From JANQEU01 sp965242805 (GTDB taxonomy: Bacteria > Bacteroidota > Bacteroidia > Cytophagales > Cyclobacteriaceae), in contig CBDETD010000002.1 of the NCBI GenBank assembly GCA_965242805.1, positions 1,054,001 through 1,118,000 of the forward strand: a stretch of 64,000 nt of DNA. Direction: 5' to 3'. How positions within the stretch are numbered: position 1 is the first letter of the stretch; the number at the start of each line of letters is the position of its first letter. Position numbers and translations under genes: made by a program. Positions 35,953 through 44,373 of this stretch are shown piece by piece. The notes beneath the pieces are model-generated. The model was not told the DNA's origin, searched no databases, and worked only from the letters and a program-made list of their open reading frames with translations.

Positions 35953-37257
35953 CTAATTTCCCCTCAAATCCTTGATCCGGCTCAATTTACCTCCTGTGCT
36001 TCTAGGAATTTGATCAGGACCTTTCAATTCAACCTGCATGCTTAATCCGATGTTATTCTTGATCTTCTTCTGCAGCGTTCCCTTCAGCTCCATAGCAGAA
36101 TCCGATCCAAGACTTTCAGCTAATGGATCAATTACTTCAACATCAAGTTTTACTTCATCCATGGTCCCCTCCCTGGTCACAATCAGCTGGTAATTTGGTG
36201 TTAGCCCTTCAAAGTCCTGAAGTAGTTCCTCAACCTGGGTATGAAACAAGTTTACACCTCGAATGATAAGCATATCATCGGAACGTCCTTTGATCGAACT
36301 CATTTTTATATGTGTTCGTTTGCCTCCATTATCGTAGTCAATACTGCAAATATCATTGGTCCAATACCTGAGAATTGGAAAAGCCTGTTTTGTAAGTGTA
36401 GTAAATACCAGCACCCCCTCCTTGCCATAAGGCAATGGTTGACCAGTATCAGGATCCACCACTTCAGGATAAAAGTGATCTTCCCAGATATAACTACCTG
36501 TCCCCTTTTCCTCATAATCCTCCTGTGAAACTCCCGGTCCAATGATCTCGCTTAATCCATAGATATTAGTCGCCGTGACTCCCAAATCCTTTTCAACCTG
36601 GGTTCTTATAGCCTCAGTCCACGGTTCTGCTCCCAATACTGCATATTTAAGATTGATTTCTTCAAGGTTAATGTTCCTCTTTCTCATTTCTTCACCCAAC
36701 GTCTGGGCATATGACGGAGTACAACAGATAACCTCAGGTTGAAAATCTCTTATCAATAGTAGTTGTCGATCCGTCATTCCTCCGGATACAGGCACCACAG
36801 CCATCCCCAATTTGGTGGCCCCGCCATGCAATCCCAAACCGCCGGTAAACAAGCCATATCCATAGGCATTATGAAGCTTCATTCCCGGTTGAGCACCTGC
36901 ACATACCAGTGACCGGGCCACAACCTCATCAAAGACTTCCAGATCCGCGCGATTGTATCCTACAACAGTTGGTTTGCCTGTGGTCCCACTGGAGGCATGT
37001 ATTCTTACGACTTCCTCCATCGGTATTGCGAACATTTTGAATGGGTAGTTGTCCCTTAGGTCATTCTTCTTTGTGAAGGGAATTTTCTGAAGGTCCTCCA
37101 CCGTCTTAATATCAGCCGGAGTGATGTTAGCATTGTCAAACTGATTCCTGTAGAAAGGCACATTTGTGTAAACTCTCTTGACAAGCTCAACTAATCGGGC
37201 ATTCTGTAGCTTCCTGAGTTTATCATGGGGTAATGACTCGATGTCTTTATTATACAT
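35953..37257 (-). CDS. paaK: Phenylacetate-CoA ligase
   Basis: Activates phenylacetate (or a related aryl acid) to its CoA thioester with ATP, the entry step of the aerobic phenylacetate pathway. The adenylate-forming P-loop ASSGTTGKPTVVGY is at residues 88-101. Further motifs are NIYGLSEIIGPGVS, GVLVFTTLTKQAFPILRYWTND and the C-terminal domain GRSDDMLIIRGVNLFHTQVEELL. The 434 residues match PaaK exactly. No other paa genes are within the window, so pathway use is uncertain and a related aryl-CoA ligase role is possible. The gap to the next minus-strand gene is 85 bases. Confidence 0.95.
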   Translation of the reverse strand: MYNKDIESLPHDKLRKLQNARLVELVKRVYTNVPFYRNQFDNANITPADIKTVEDLQKIPFTKKNDLRDNYPFKMFAIPMEEVVRIHASSGTTGKPTVVGYNRADLEVFDEVVARSLVCAGAQPGMKLHNAYGYGLFTGGLGLHGGATKLGMAVVPVSGGMTDRQLLLIRDFQPEVICCTPSYAQTLGEEMRKRNINLEEINLKYAVLGAEPWTEAIRTQVEKDLGVTATNIYGLSEIIGPGVSQEDYEEKGTGSYIWEDHFYPEVVDPDTGQPLPYGKEGVLVFTTLTKQAFPILRYWTNDICSIDYDNGGKRTHIKMSSIKGRSDDMLIIRGVNLFHTQVEELLQDFEGLTPNYQLIVTREGTMDEVKLDVEVIDPLAESLGSDSAMELKGTLQKKIKNNIGLSMQVELKGPDQIPRSTGGKLSRIKDLRGN

Positions 37258-37350
37258 GGGGTGATTGAAATTGGATACGGCAATTTACTTTTTCCCCAAG
37301 ATGTTTAAATGATAGTTGTCCTGAAAAGAGTTGATTTTATATCGGATGAA

Positions 37351-37713
37351 CTACTCCGCAACCAAAGTCTGAAAAACTGTCCCGTCGGATGTTGATGGCT
37401 CATCACCTGTTCGTAAATACTTAAATTCGAAAACGAGAGAATCACCTTTTTTCATAATCCCATTGAATGGATCGAGATTGATACTTTGAAGACCTTTGAC
37501 AGTGCCTCTCGCGGTACCATTCTTGAGAAGTGTTACCTCAGATGATCTTAACTCAATGCCAGGATCAAACTGGATCCGAACCCAGCTCGTATTGACCGGA
37601 ATGGTGCTTTCCAGGAGGACCTCAGCAAATGAATATATTCGAATTGACGGATCTTCCTGTTTGGTCAGGGAAAATCCAAAATAGATAATTAAGGAAGCTA
37701 GAAAATACTTCAT
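37351..37713 (-). CDS. Hypothetical exported protein, 120 aa
   Basis: A signal-like N-terminus (MKYFLASLIIYFGFSLTKQE) precedes a beta-rich domain (TSWVRIQFDPGIELRSSEV; KGDSLVFEFKYLRTGDEPS). I do not recognise a family. A partly matched promoter (37725-37754) lies in front of it. It is about 90 bases upstream of paaK on the same strand, but no functional link is evident. Confidence 0.6.
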   Translation of the reverse strand: MKYFLASLIIYFGFSLTKQEDPSIRIYSFAEVLLESTIPVNTSWVRIQFDPGIELRSSEVTLLKNGTARGTVKGLQSINLDPFNGIMKKGDSLVFEFKYLRTGDEPSTSDGTVFQTLVAE

Positions 37714-37724
37714 AATAGGTTAGC

Positions 37725-37754
37725 CAACAATATTACAACGACTATAACTTCAAA
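37725..37754 (-). promoter_or_regulatory. Possible promoter of the 120-aa exported protein
   Basis: On the minus strand TTTG (37751-37754), an 18-base spacer and TATTGTTG (37725-37732) approximate TTTG-19-TAnnTTTG. Confidence 0.4.
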
Positions 37755-37810
37755 ATATTTTCTCCTGTTAAAGGTGAAGTACCATGGATTAATTTTAGTA
37801 CATTAAATGA

Positions 37811-38008
37811 ATGAAAGATAGTAACAAGCTGGGCATCGGGCTTGCACTGGGGTCCGGAATCGGGACGGCTCTTGGTGCAGCTGTTGGTGTGGTCATTGAT
37901 GATGTGGCCATTGGAGTTTCATTTGGGATCGCCATTGGTGCAGGACTAGGAATAGCCTTCGCAGCTATTGATTTCGGTCAAGAGGAATCAAAAAGTGAGG
38001 ATCAATAG
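37811..38008 (+). CDS. Small glycine-zipper membrane protein, 65 aa
   Basis: Two hydrophobic Gly/Ala-rich helices (LALGSGIGTALGAAVGVVI; VSFGIAIGAGLGIAFAAI) with GxxxG spacing are flanked by charged ends (MKDSNK; QEESKSEDQ). Such glycine-zipper pairs pack tightly in membranes. It is too short for a family assignment. The clean composition and start codon support a real gene. The gap to the next gene (38009-38060) holds an AT-rich ATTG-word repeat. Confidence 0.65.
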   Translation: MKDSNKLGIGLALGSGIGTALGAAVGVVIDDVAIGVSFGIAIGAGLGIAFAAIDFGQEESKSEDQ

Positions 38009-38020
38009 AACAATTTACTA

Positions 38021-38062
38021 CATTGCTCATTGTTCACTTCTCATTGTTAATTGCCAATTGTT
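38021..38062. repeat. AT-rich short-word repeat (CATTG/AATTG words)
   Basis: Five CATTG/AATTG words occur in 42 bases between two convergent genes (CATTGCTCATTGTTCACTTC, then TCATTGTTAATTGCCAATTG). Similar low-complexity words are scattered in Bacteroidota intergenic DNA. Confidence 0.4.
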
Positions 38063-38936
38063 ACCTCACATTATCATCAATCCAGGCAAATAATGCCGGA
38101 ATAACTTCTTCTGAAAGCTCCCCTGTATCAAGGTCAACGAGATCATGATTTGTATTAGTTAGTGGGACCACCGTGAAATTTGATCGATCCAAAGTGGTTA
38201 AAAACGCCATATCGAATCTCGTGGGGTGGCTCCTGTCTTCTTCACCGTACAACCACAATACAGGAATATCCATACCTTGGATGATTGGCCTGGGGTCAAA
38301 ACCAAGGTCACCATCAAAGTCCTCAAGCATAGCGGTTGCCTCTTCGATACTAAGGTTTGGATCATCTGTCAAGCTGCAATAGTAGTTTTCAATGCCAGTA
38401 GGAGCTACACCTCCACTTGCCATCACCAGATATCCAATTATTCCTGGAAGTCTCTGATAGATCAAAGAATTGACCCATGCTCCCTGACTGGAACCAGCTA
38501 ACGCTAGTTTGTCATTATCAACCCTTTCATGGTTCAGAAGTAATTCTACAATACTGATTACATCCTCTGCCCTCGCCTCCAGAAATGCATTCGGTGAATC
38601 CACGGTTTCTTCAGGATACTCTCCCACTGATCCGCCAACACCTCGTTTATCATAGAGATAGACGCCCAGTCCTTCCGGCACCAAAACATCTACAAACTGC
38701 CGATCGGAATCTCTAGGTTCATTTGATGAACCAGGAACTATAACCACCGTAGGAAATGGACCATCACCTTCCGGTAAAAACAATTCTCCCTCGATTATTG
38801 CCTCTCCGGTGGTTGTTTTAAAAACACCATCTCTCGAAAGTTGGTTGATTGCCGGATCATCGTTACATCCTTGCAGTGAAATGATCACTGCTAATACAAA
38901 TAGCCTATAGGACATTACAATTACCTTCTTATGCAT
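38061..38936 (-). CDS. Alpha/beta hydrolase lipoprotein
   Basis: The lipobox is LQGC at Cys24 from the ATG at 38936; an ATG at 38915 would shorten the signal to 17 residues. Hydrolase landmarks are PTVVIVPGSSNEPRD (oxyanion strand), the nucleophile elbow LAGSSQGAWVNS (GSSQG), a likely acid in VLWLYGEEDRSHPT and a final His in TNTNHDLVD. The N-terminal strand EAIIEGELFLPEGDG is typical of peptidase/esterase-type dienelactone hydrolase relatives. The substrate is unknown. It is probably a periplasmic or surface esterase. Confidence 0.85.
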   Translation of the reverse strand: MHKKVIVMSYRLFVLAVIISLQGCNDDPAINQLSRDGVFKTTTGEAIIEGELFLPEGDGPFPTVVIVPGSSNEPRDSDRQFVDVLVPEGLGVYLYDKRGVGGSVGEYPEETVDSPNAFLEARAEDVISIVELLLNHERVDNDKLALAGSSQGAWVNSLIYQRLPGIIGYLVMASGGVAPTGIENYYCSLTDDPNLSIEEATAMLEDFDGDLGFDPRPIIQGMDIPVLWLYGEEDRSHPTRFDMAFLTTLDRSNFTVVPLTNTNHDLVDLDTGELSEEVIPALFAWIDDNVR

Positions 38937-39074
38937 ATTACGAGGGGATTGGCAAGCAATTCCATTAGTTTCCTAAAAACAACGTAAAAGTGCAAATCTA
39001 CTATTGAATGCTCCTCTTTATTATAAAAATATCTTTTTGTACTTTCCGTGCAACTATTATAGAAATCGGTAGTA

Positions 39075-39635
39075 ATGCCTGTGAAACCTAAACTATTTGA
39101 ACCATTGACTGACAATGACCTGATGACGCAGGTAAAAAAAGGTGATCTAAGCAAAATGGGACTACTGTACGAGAGATATCATAAGGAATTATTCGGCTAT
39201 TTCTATCGAATGACAAATAATCCTGCAAAAAGTGAAGACCTGGTACAAAATGTCTTTTATCGACTACTGAAGTACAAAGATTCATTTGATACCGGAAAAC
39301 AGTTCAGACATTGGGTATATACCGTGTCGAAGAATGTATTTAATGATCAATTTAAAAAAAGGAACCCATTGGCCTATTCCATGGAAATTGAGAAAACAGA
39401 CGTGGAGGAAGATTCAAAAAACCAGGAACAGCGAATTGTTGCGGGTGAAAGAAAAGAAATGTTGCGGGAGGCAATGGGTAGATTATCCGAAGATCAACGG
39501 GAAGCTATCGTCTTGAGCAAATTTAATGGAATGAAATATCATGAAATAGCAGCGATTTCAGGATGCACAGAAAGTGCAATCAAAGCAAGAATACGGAGAG
39601 GACTTATGGAATTAAGAAACATGATCGGCGATTAA
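39075..39635 (+). CDS. ECF-type RNA polymerase sigma factor
   Basis: Sigma region 2 is at residues 25-95 (LYERYHKELFGYFYRM; AEDLVQNVF-type SEDLVQNVFYRLL; FRHWVYTVSKNVFNDQFKK). Region 4 is at residues 125-180 (RLSEDQREAIVLSKFNGMKYHEIAAISGCTESAIKARIRRGL). At 186 residues it is a normal ECF factor. The next gene starts one base after its stop and encodes a membrane protein in the anti-sigma position. Targets probably include the two DUF4097 genes downstream and others, but the promoter motif is not identified. Confidence 0.95.
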   Translation: MPVKPKLFEPLTDNDLMTQVKKGDLSKMGLLYERYHKELFGYFYRMTNNPAKSEDLVQNVFYRLLKYKDSFDTGKQFRHWVYTVSKNVFNDQFKKRNPLAYSMEIEKTDVEEDSKNQEQRIVAGERKEMLREAMGRLSEDQREAIVLSKFNGMKYHEIAAISGCTESAIKARIRRGLMELRNMIGD

Positions 39636-39636
39636 A

Positions 39637-40398
39637 ATGAAAGAAGAAAAAAATACGAGAAAACTAGAAGAAGTATTGGATCATTTGGTTGAGGAGTTAG
39701 AAGATCAATCATTCGGTGAGGCTGATCTCGAGCGATTATGTCAGCAATATCCGACGTATGAGAAGGAGCTAAGATCTTCATGGTCCTTATGGACTGAAAT
39801 AGGTGAACTCGAAAAAACAGATATTAGTCCTTCACACAGGGATAGATTCTATGAAACATTAACGGAGTTTCAATCTGAAGAAACCAGTACTTCGGGAAAA
39901 TATATCCATATAAATACGGTCTTTCGCTGGGCGGCAATATTCGTTATTGGCATTGGGCTTGGCTTTTTCCTGAATAGCGATTTTCTGAAGAAGGGAAATG
40001 ATCGCTTTAGAAATGGAGAAAGGCAATTGATCTCAACGTTGACAACTTCCGAATCCGCAAGTGGGAGGCTTGTCGCTATTCAGGGCATTAAAGGCATCAA
40101 TCGACCCAAGGACCACGTTTTTGATGCTCTGTACACGACGCTTATCAATGATCCCAATGTAAATGTTCGTTTAAGTGCGATCGAAGCCATGCTTCACTTC
40201 GTTGAAAGCCCCAGGGCACGGGAATTACTTGTGCAATCACTTGCATACCAGGATTCTCCTATTGTTCAGATCACGTTGGCTGAAGTGATCATAAAGTTAC
40301 AGGAAGAAGGTTCAGTGGAGGAGATCCGAAAGCTACTTAATTCTGAAAATCTTGATGTGGAAGTTAGAATGCATTTGGAGGAGGCATTAAATCTATAA
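39637..40398 (+). CDS. Membrane protein in anti-sigma position with HEAT-like repeats
   Basis: A cytoplasmic N-terminal part (residues 1-90, acidic helices; LEEVLDHLVEELEDQSFGEADL) precedes one transmembrane helix at about 95-112 (FRWAAIFVIGIGLGFFLN). The periplasmic part carries HEAT-like helices (VFDALYTTLINDPNVNVRLSAI; RARELLVQSLAYQDSPIVQITL; VEEIRKLLN). The single TM, position and spacing after the ECF gene suggest an anti-sigma factor. It lacks the zinc-binding His/Cys motif of ZAS-type anti-sigma factors, so binding must be by another interface. HEAT repeats as a sensor would be unusual. Confidence 0.75.
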   Translation: MKEEKNTRKLEEVLDHLVEELEDQSFGEADLERLCQQYPTYEKELRSSWSLWTEIGELEKTDISPSHRDRFYETLTEFQSEETSTSGKYIHINTVFRWAAIFVIGIGLGFFLNSDFLKKGNDRFRNGERQLISTLTTSESASGRLVAIQGIKGINRPKDHVFDALYTTLINDPNVNVRLSAIEAMLHFVESPRARELLVQSLAYQDSPIVQITLAEVIIKLQEEGSVEEIRKLLNSENLDVEVRMHLEEALNL

Positions 40399-41267
40399 TG
40401 AAATCAATAACTCAAAATATGAAACTAATTTTTTTATTGACGTTGGTACTGAGCTATAAAAGTTGGGGGCAATCGATAGATGACGAAATGGAATTTCGTA
40501 TTCCTACAGAGGGTCTCGAATCCTTCAGAGTTCACAATATCAACGGGGAAGTAACTATTGAAGGCATTGACGGAAATACGGCAGTGATGAAAGTCAGAAG
40601 GTCCCTGAAATCCGCAAGTAGTGAAAAACTTGAAGAGGCTAAAAGTACTTTTAAAATGGACAGTCTCAGCTTAAATGGTTCGTTATATTTCTTTAATGAC
40701 GTTGAGGACAGGTATTTTAAAATAGATGAAGAGGGAAAAGGTCACTATGAATCCGATTGGGATGGATCGAAGGATGATCGGTTTGAGGTGAAATACAGTT
40801 TTGAAATCGATTTGAAAATTCCAAAAGACCTGGATCTACATGTGACGAACCACAGAGCGAATCTGACCATCAATGGAATCAATGGAAATTTGTATGCCAA
40901 AAATCATCATGACGATCTTGATGCAGTCAATCTGGGTGGGAACGCTATGCTAAGGAATCATCATGGGTATATCAAGGCCTCCTTCACCCGGAATCCTTCA
41001 GGTGACTGCACATTCAGAACACATCATGGAGATATCCGAGTGACACTCGTAGAAAATCTTTCCGCTGATGTCTTTCTAAAAAGCCATCATGGAGAATTCT
41101 ATACCGCCTTTGACTGGACACCTTCACAAGTCTCAGCGAATAAGAAGACCACAAAGGAAGGAACGACCTATTACAAGGATGACCGTGTAGCCGTGAAAAT
41201 CGGAAATGGTGGCCCTGAATTCGATTTCAAGACCTGGCACGGAGATATATACATTGAAAAGAAATAG
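40398..41267 (+). CDS. Secreted DUF4097-type beta-repeat protein 1
   Basis: The start ATG overlaps the stop of the previous gene (TAATG), so it is translated in the same operon as the sigma and anti-sigma genes. A signal peptide ends near KSWGQ. After a helical/Lys-rich spacer come about six strand repeats of roughly 20 residues, each opening with a [N/T/S]-H-H-[G/D]-[D/E/Y] motif (NHHDDLDAVN, NHHGYIKASF, THHGDIRVTL, SHHGEFYTAF, TWHGDIYIEK). DUF4097 proteins form right-handed beta-helix-like sheets. The aligned His-Gly-Asp column could bind metal or ligand, which is inference. Confidence 0.8.
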   Translation: MKSITQNMKLIFLLTLVLSYKSWGQSIDDEMEFRIPTEGLESFRVHNINGEVTIEGIDGNTAVMKVRRSLKSASSEKLEEAKSTFKMDSLSLNGSLYFFNDVEDRYFKIDEEGKGHYESDWDGSKDDRFEVKYSFEIDLKIPKDLDLHVTNHRANLTINGINGNLYAKNHHDDLDAVNLGGNAMLRNHHGYIKASFTRNPSGDCTFRTHHGDIRVTLVENLSADVFLKSHHGEFYTAFDWTPSQVSANKKTTKEGTTYYKDDRVAVKIGNGGPEFDFKTWHGDIYIEKK

Positions 41268-41294
41268 CACAAAATGATTATTAATACCACAACA

Positions 41295-42107
41295 ATGAAA
41301 TACAATTACAATTTTATATTGGCAATTACCCTGGTCTTAGTCATGACCTTAGCGTGCGGTGCACAGTCGCAAAACCAGGAATTTACGATCCCCCTCAGTG
41401 ATCCGTCATCTCCGGGGGTGTTGGTTGCGAAGCTTCACAGAGGATCTGTCACCGTAACCGGTTACTCAGGTAAAGATGTTCTTGTCACTGTGATCCCATC
41501 GGATGACGATGATGACATAGACGAAGATCGAGCCCGGGAAGGACTACGGAGGATCCCAAATACAGCTACTCAATTTAAGATTGAGGAGAATGACAATTAT
41601 GTCAAGTTATCGGGAACCCATAACAAGCAGGTTAATTTTGAAGTCAAGGTACCTCAAAACTTCTCACTTCAACTTGGCACCCATCATGATGGAGATATTG
41701 GTGTCGAAAATGTCATTGGTGAGATCGAAGCAGACGGACATCACGGAGATATTGAAATGAAATCCGTTGGTGGATCAGTGATAGCCGATACCCATCACGG
41801 AGAAATTATCGTGTCATTTGTTTCCATAGACAACAATAAACCAATGGCATTCAGCACCTATCATGGAGATATTGACATCACATTCCCTAAAGGTGTAAAT
41901 GCTTCTTCCAAAATAAAATCCAGTCGGGGAGAGATCTATTCGGATTTTGATATTGACCTTAAAGTGGAATCAGCCAAGACCATGTCATCCGACAAAAAAG
42001 GAACCAAGATCGAAATTGGAGGATGGCTACGTGGAGATATCGGAACAGGAGGTCCGGAGTACCTGTTTAGCACTTATCACGGAGATGTGATCCTGAGGAT
42101 GAAATAA
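41295..42107 (+). CDS. Secreted DUF4097-type beta-repeat lipoprotein 2
   Basis: The frame is open from 41274, but MKYNYNFILAITLVLVMTLAC (ATG at 41295) is the better signal, with a lipobox-like TLAC. The early part (GVLVAKLHRGSVTVTGYSGKDVLVTV) and acidic stretch (DDDDDIDEDRARE) precede repeats with the same HHGD column as its neighbour (GTHHDGDIGV, GHHGDIEMKS, THHGEIIVSF, TYHGDIDITF, TYHGDVILRMK). The clear similarity indicates a tandem duplication. It ends the sigma-factor operon. Two GC-rich hairpins follow at 42115-42220. Confidence 0.8.
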   Translation: MKYNYNFILAITLVLVMTLACGAQSQNQEFTIPLSDPSSPGVLVAKLHRGSVTVTGYSGKDVLVTVIPSDDDDDIDEDRAREGLRRIPNTATQFKIEENDNYVKLSGTHNKQVNFEVKVPQNFSLQLGTHHDGDIGVENVIGEIEADGHHGDIEMKSVGGSVIADTHHGEIIVSFVSIDNNKPMAFSTYHGDIDITFPKGVNASSKIKSSRGEIYSDFDIDLKVESAKTMSSDKKGTKIEIGGWLRGDIGTGGPEYLFSTYHGDVILRMK

Positions 42108-42114
42108 TAAGTAT

Positions 42115-42152
42115 GGTTTCCCGCGCCAAGCTGAAAGCTTGGCGCGGAAACC
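42115..42152. repeat. GC-rich hairpin 1 (possible repetitive palindrome)
   Basis: GGTTTCCCGCGCCAAGCT (42115-42132), loop GAA, then AGCTTGGCGCGGAAACC (42136-42152). The arms pair except for one extra C. It lies eight bases after the DUF4097 gene, without a T tract, so it looks more like a REP-type palindrome than a terminator. Confidence 0.6.
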
Positions 42153-42192
42153 ACAATACATCAATGTAATTAACCCGAAAGGGACAGTCAAC

Positions 42193-42220
42193 AGGCGGCG
42201 AAGCTGAAGCTTCGCCGCCT
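42193..42220. repeat. GC-rich hairpin 2 (possible repetitive palindrome)
   Basis: AGGCGGCGAAGCT (42193-42205), GA, AGCTTCGCCGCCT (42208-42220) is a perfect 13-bp stem. It shares the inner AAGCT-GA-AGCTT with hairpin 1 but differs in the outer stem. Confidence 0.6.
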
Positions 42221-42315
42221 GATGTCATATCAGAATCTCAATTGCCTTTTTTTGATTAATTCTTGAATTTTAAATTTCTTCGGTAAAATTCTAAGATTAT
42301 AGATTCAATAAGGGC

Positions 42316-44361
42316 ATGAGATTTCTTTTTGTACTATCCCTGTCAATTATTTCCATTATTGTTCAAGGACAGGAAAACCAATTAATCGATAGTTTAAGAT
42401 CCACTTATTCAAAATCGAAATCCACTTCGGATAGAATTGCAACATCCAACAAATTAGGTATTGAGTATGCAGATTTAGGTGATGTAGACTCCTCCAATAT
42501 TTGGCTTAATCTATCATTGGACCTGTCCCTCTCAACCGATGACAATAGTATGATCGCAAGGAATTATATGGATTTGGCTGAGAATTCTTTCAAGATTGAT
42601 GGAGATATGGCTTCGGCATTGGATTATTACAACAAAGCTTTACCATACAATCTAAAGCTTGGTGATCCTTCGAGAATTGGAAATAACTATTTTAACATCG
42701 GTAAAGTGGTCAACAATCAGGGGAATGGACCCTTATCGCTCGAAAACTTCCAAAAATGCCTGCCTTACTTCGAGCAATTGAAAGACAGCACGGCAATTGC
42801 ACAGGTATATAACAGCATGGGCATTGTTTTCTCCAAACAAGAGGATTTCGAGCAATCCATTTTCTACCATGAAAAAGCCATCGGAATACAAAAAAGACTG
42901 GGACTGCTCAGTAACGTAGGTATCAACTATAACAATATCGGATTGACATATAAGAAGATGGGTGACCTTGAAAAAGCCCTGGTCTTCTACAGAATGGGTC
43001 TCGAAACTGAAAAAGAAATAGGTTTTCTTCCACTGAAAGGTGCTTTAATGAACAATATCGGCACGGTGATGGAATTACAAGGTCACTATGATTCGGCCAT
43101 ATATTACCAATTGGAAGCCCTATTCAATTTTGAGCAGGGAAACTATGGCCCAGGTTTTGGGTGGGCGTACAAGGGGCTTGGGAGCACATATCTGGCAAAA
43201 TCCCAAATCGACAACGCCATTAGGTATGGTGAGAAGGCCTTTAAAAAGGGAGAGGATACCGATGAATTGGATCTAATTAGCCAGTCTTCAGAAATACTTG
43301 CAAAAGCATATGCCTCCTCGGGAAAGTATCAGGAGGCTTATTATTATCAGAACCTTTTCAAACAATACAGCGATTCTCTGTTAAATGCAGAAAAGATCAA
43401 AAAAGTAGCTACCATGGAATATGCTTACCAGTATCAAAAAGCAAATGAACTTCAGGCTCTCGAACTCCAAAAGCAGGAGGAACTTTACCGTGCACAACTT
43501 GACAGAGAGGTTTTACTTCGTAATGGATTCATCACTGGTCTTGTAGTTATTATTTTCTTTCTTGGACTACTGTATTACAGTTACAGGCAAAAACAAAAAG
43601 CAAATGAAGTACTTGAGGAAAAAAATAAAATAATATCTGAGCAGGCATCGAATCTCAAGGAACTAAATGGTACCAAGGATAAATTTTTCTCAATCATCTC
43701 CCATGACTTGAGAGGACCTATGAATATATTCCAGGGCCTTTCCTACATGATAAAGGCTGCCCTCGAGGACAAGGAATATGAAGAACTTGATAAGTTCGCC
43801 GACAATGTTCGGGAGATTTCACTTCAGGTTTCCGAACTTCTGGACAACCTATTGACATGGGCAGTGCAACAACAAAATGAATTCCCCTACAATCCTGAAA
43901 AAATTAATCTAAAGTCCTGCATAGATGAAAACATTGCTATTTTTTCGTCTATCGCTGCAGCTAAACAAATAGAATTCAAATCGGATATCAGGCAGGATGC
44001 TATGTTGTGGGCAGATAAAAATAGCCTCATGACAATTCTTAGAAATCTGATAAGCAATGCTATGAAATTTACTCCCTCCAACGGCAAAGTATCATTAAGT
44101 TGTGATACAGCCAGAGAGTATACCGTGGTGAGGGTGAAAGATACTGGGAAAGGAATTCCGAAAGACAAAATAAACACACTGTTCGATGAGGAATCAATCA
44201 AATTTTCTCATGGAACCAGTGGAGAAAAAGGCGTAGGGCTGGGCCTTCAATTAGTACGTGACTTTGTCAAGCTGAACAATGGTAAAATTGAAGTGGACAG
44301 CTCTCAAAATGAAGGGACAATTTTCTCAGTATACCTGCCATCATCAGGTCAAGCGGCCTGA
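42316..44361 (+). CDS. TPR-domain sensor histidine kinase
   Basis: A signal peptide (VQGQE) is followed by periplasmic tetratricopeptide repeats (residues 25-350, for example INYNNIGLTYKKMGDLEKALVFY), a helix and one transmembrane segment (GLVVIIFFLGLLYYSY). The cytoplasmic kinase follows: H-box SHDLRGPMN with the phosphorylated His at residue 463, N-box LRNLISNAMKFTP, and G1 and G2 boxes VKDTGKGIPKD and GVGLGLQLVRD. No response regulator gene lies next to it, so the partner is elsewhere. The signal sensed by the TPR domain is unknown. It is the last plus-strand gene before a run of minus-strand lipoproteins. Confidence 0.92.
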   Translation: MRFLFVLSLSIISIIVQGQENQLIDSLRSTYSKSKSTSDRIATSNKLGIEYADLGDVDSSNIWLNLSLDLSLSTDDNSMIARNYMDLAENSFKIDGDMASALDYYNKALPYNLKLGDPSRIGNNYFNIGKVVNNQGNGPLSLENFQKCLPYFEQLKDSTAIAQVYNSMGIVFSKQEDFEQSIFYHEKAIGIQKRLGLLSNVGINYNNIGLTYKKMGDLEKALVFYRMGLETEKEIGFLPLKGALMNNIGTVMELQGHYDSAIYYQLEALFNFEQGNYGPGFGWAYKGLGSTYLAKSQIDNAIRYGEKAFKKGEDTDELDLISQSSEILAKAYASSGKYQEAYYYQNLFKQYSDSLLNAEKIKKVATMEYAYQYQKANELQALELQKQEELYRAQLDREVLLRNGFITGLVVIIFFLGLLYYSYRQKQKANEVLEEKNKIISEQASNLKELNGTKDKFFSIISHDLRGPMNIFQGLSYMIKAALEDKEYEELDKFADNVREISLQVSELLDNLLTWAVQQQNEFPYNPEKINLKSCIDENIAIFSSIAAAKQIEFKSDIRQDAMLWADKNSLMTILRNLISNAMKFTPSNGKVSLSCDTAREYTVVRVKDTGKGIPKDKINTLFDEESIKFSHGTSGEKGVGLGLQLVRDFVKLNNGKIEVDSSQNEGTIFSVYLPSSGQAA

Positions 44362-44373
44362 CCTATTGTACAG

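Noticed and set aside
42316..42320. Promoter of the histidine kinase upstream at 42251-42278
   Set aside because: TTTG and TAAATTTC are only 16 bases apart, below the spacing seen in the clear promoters.
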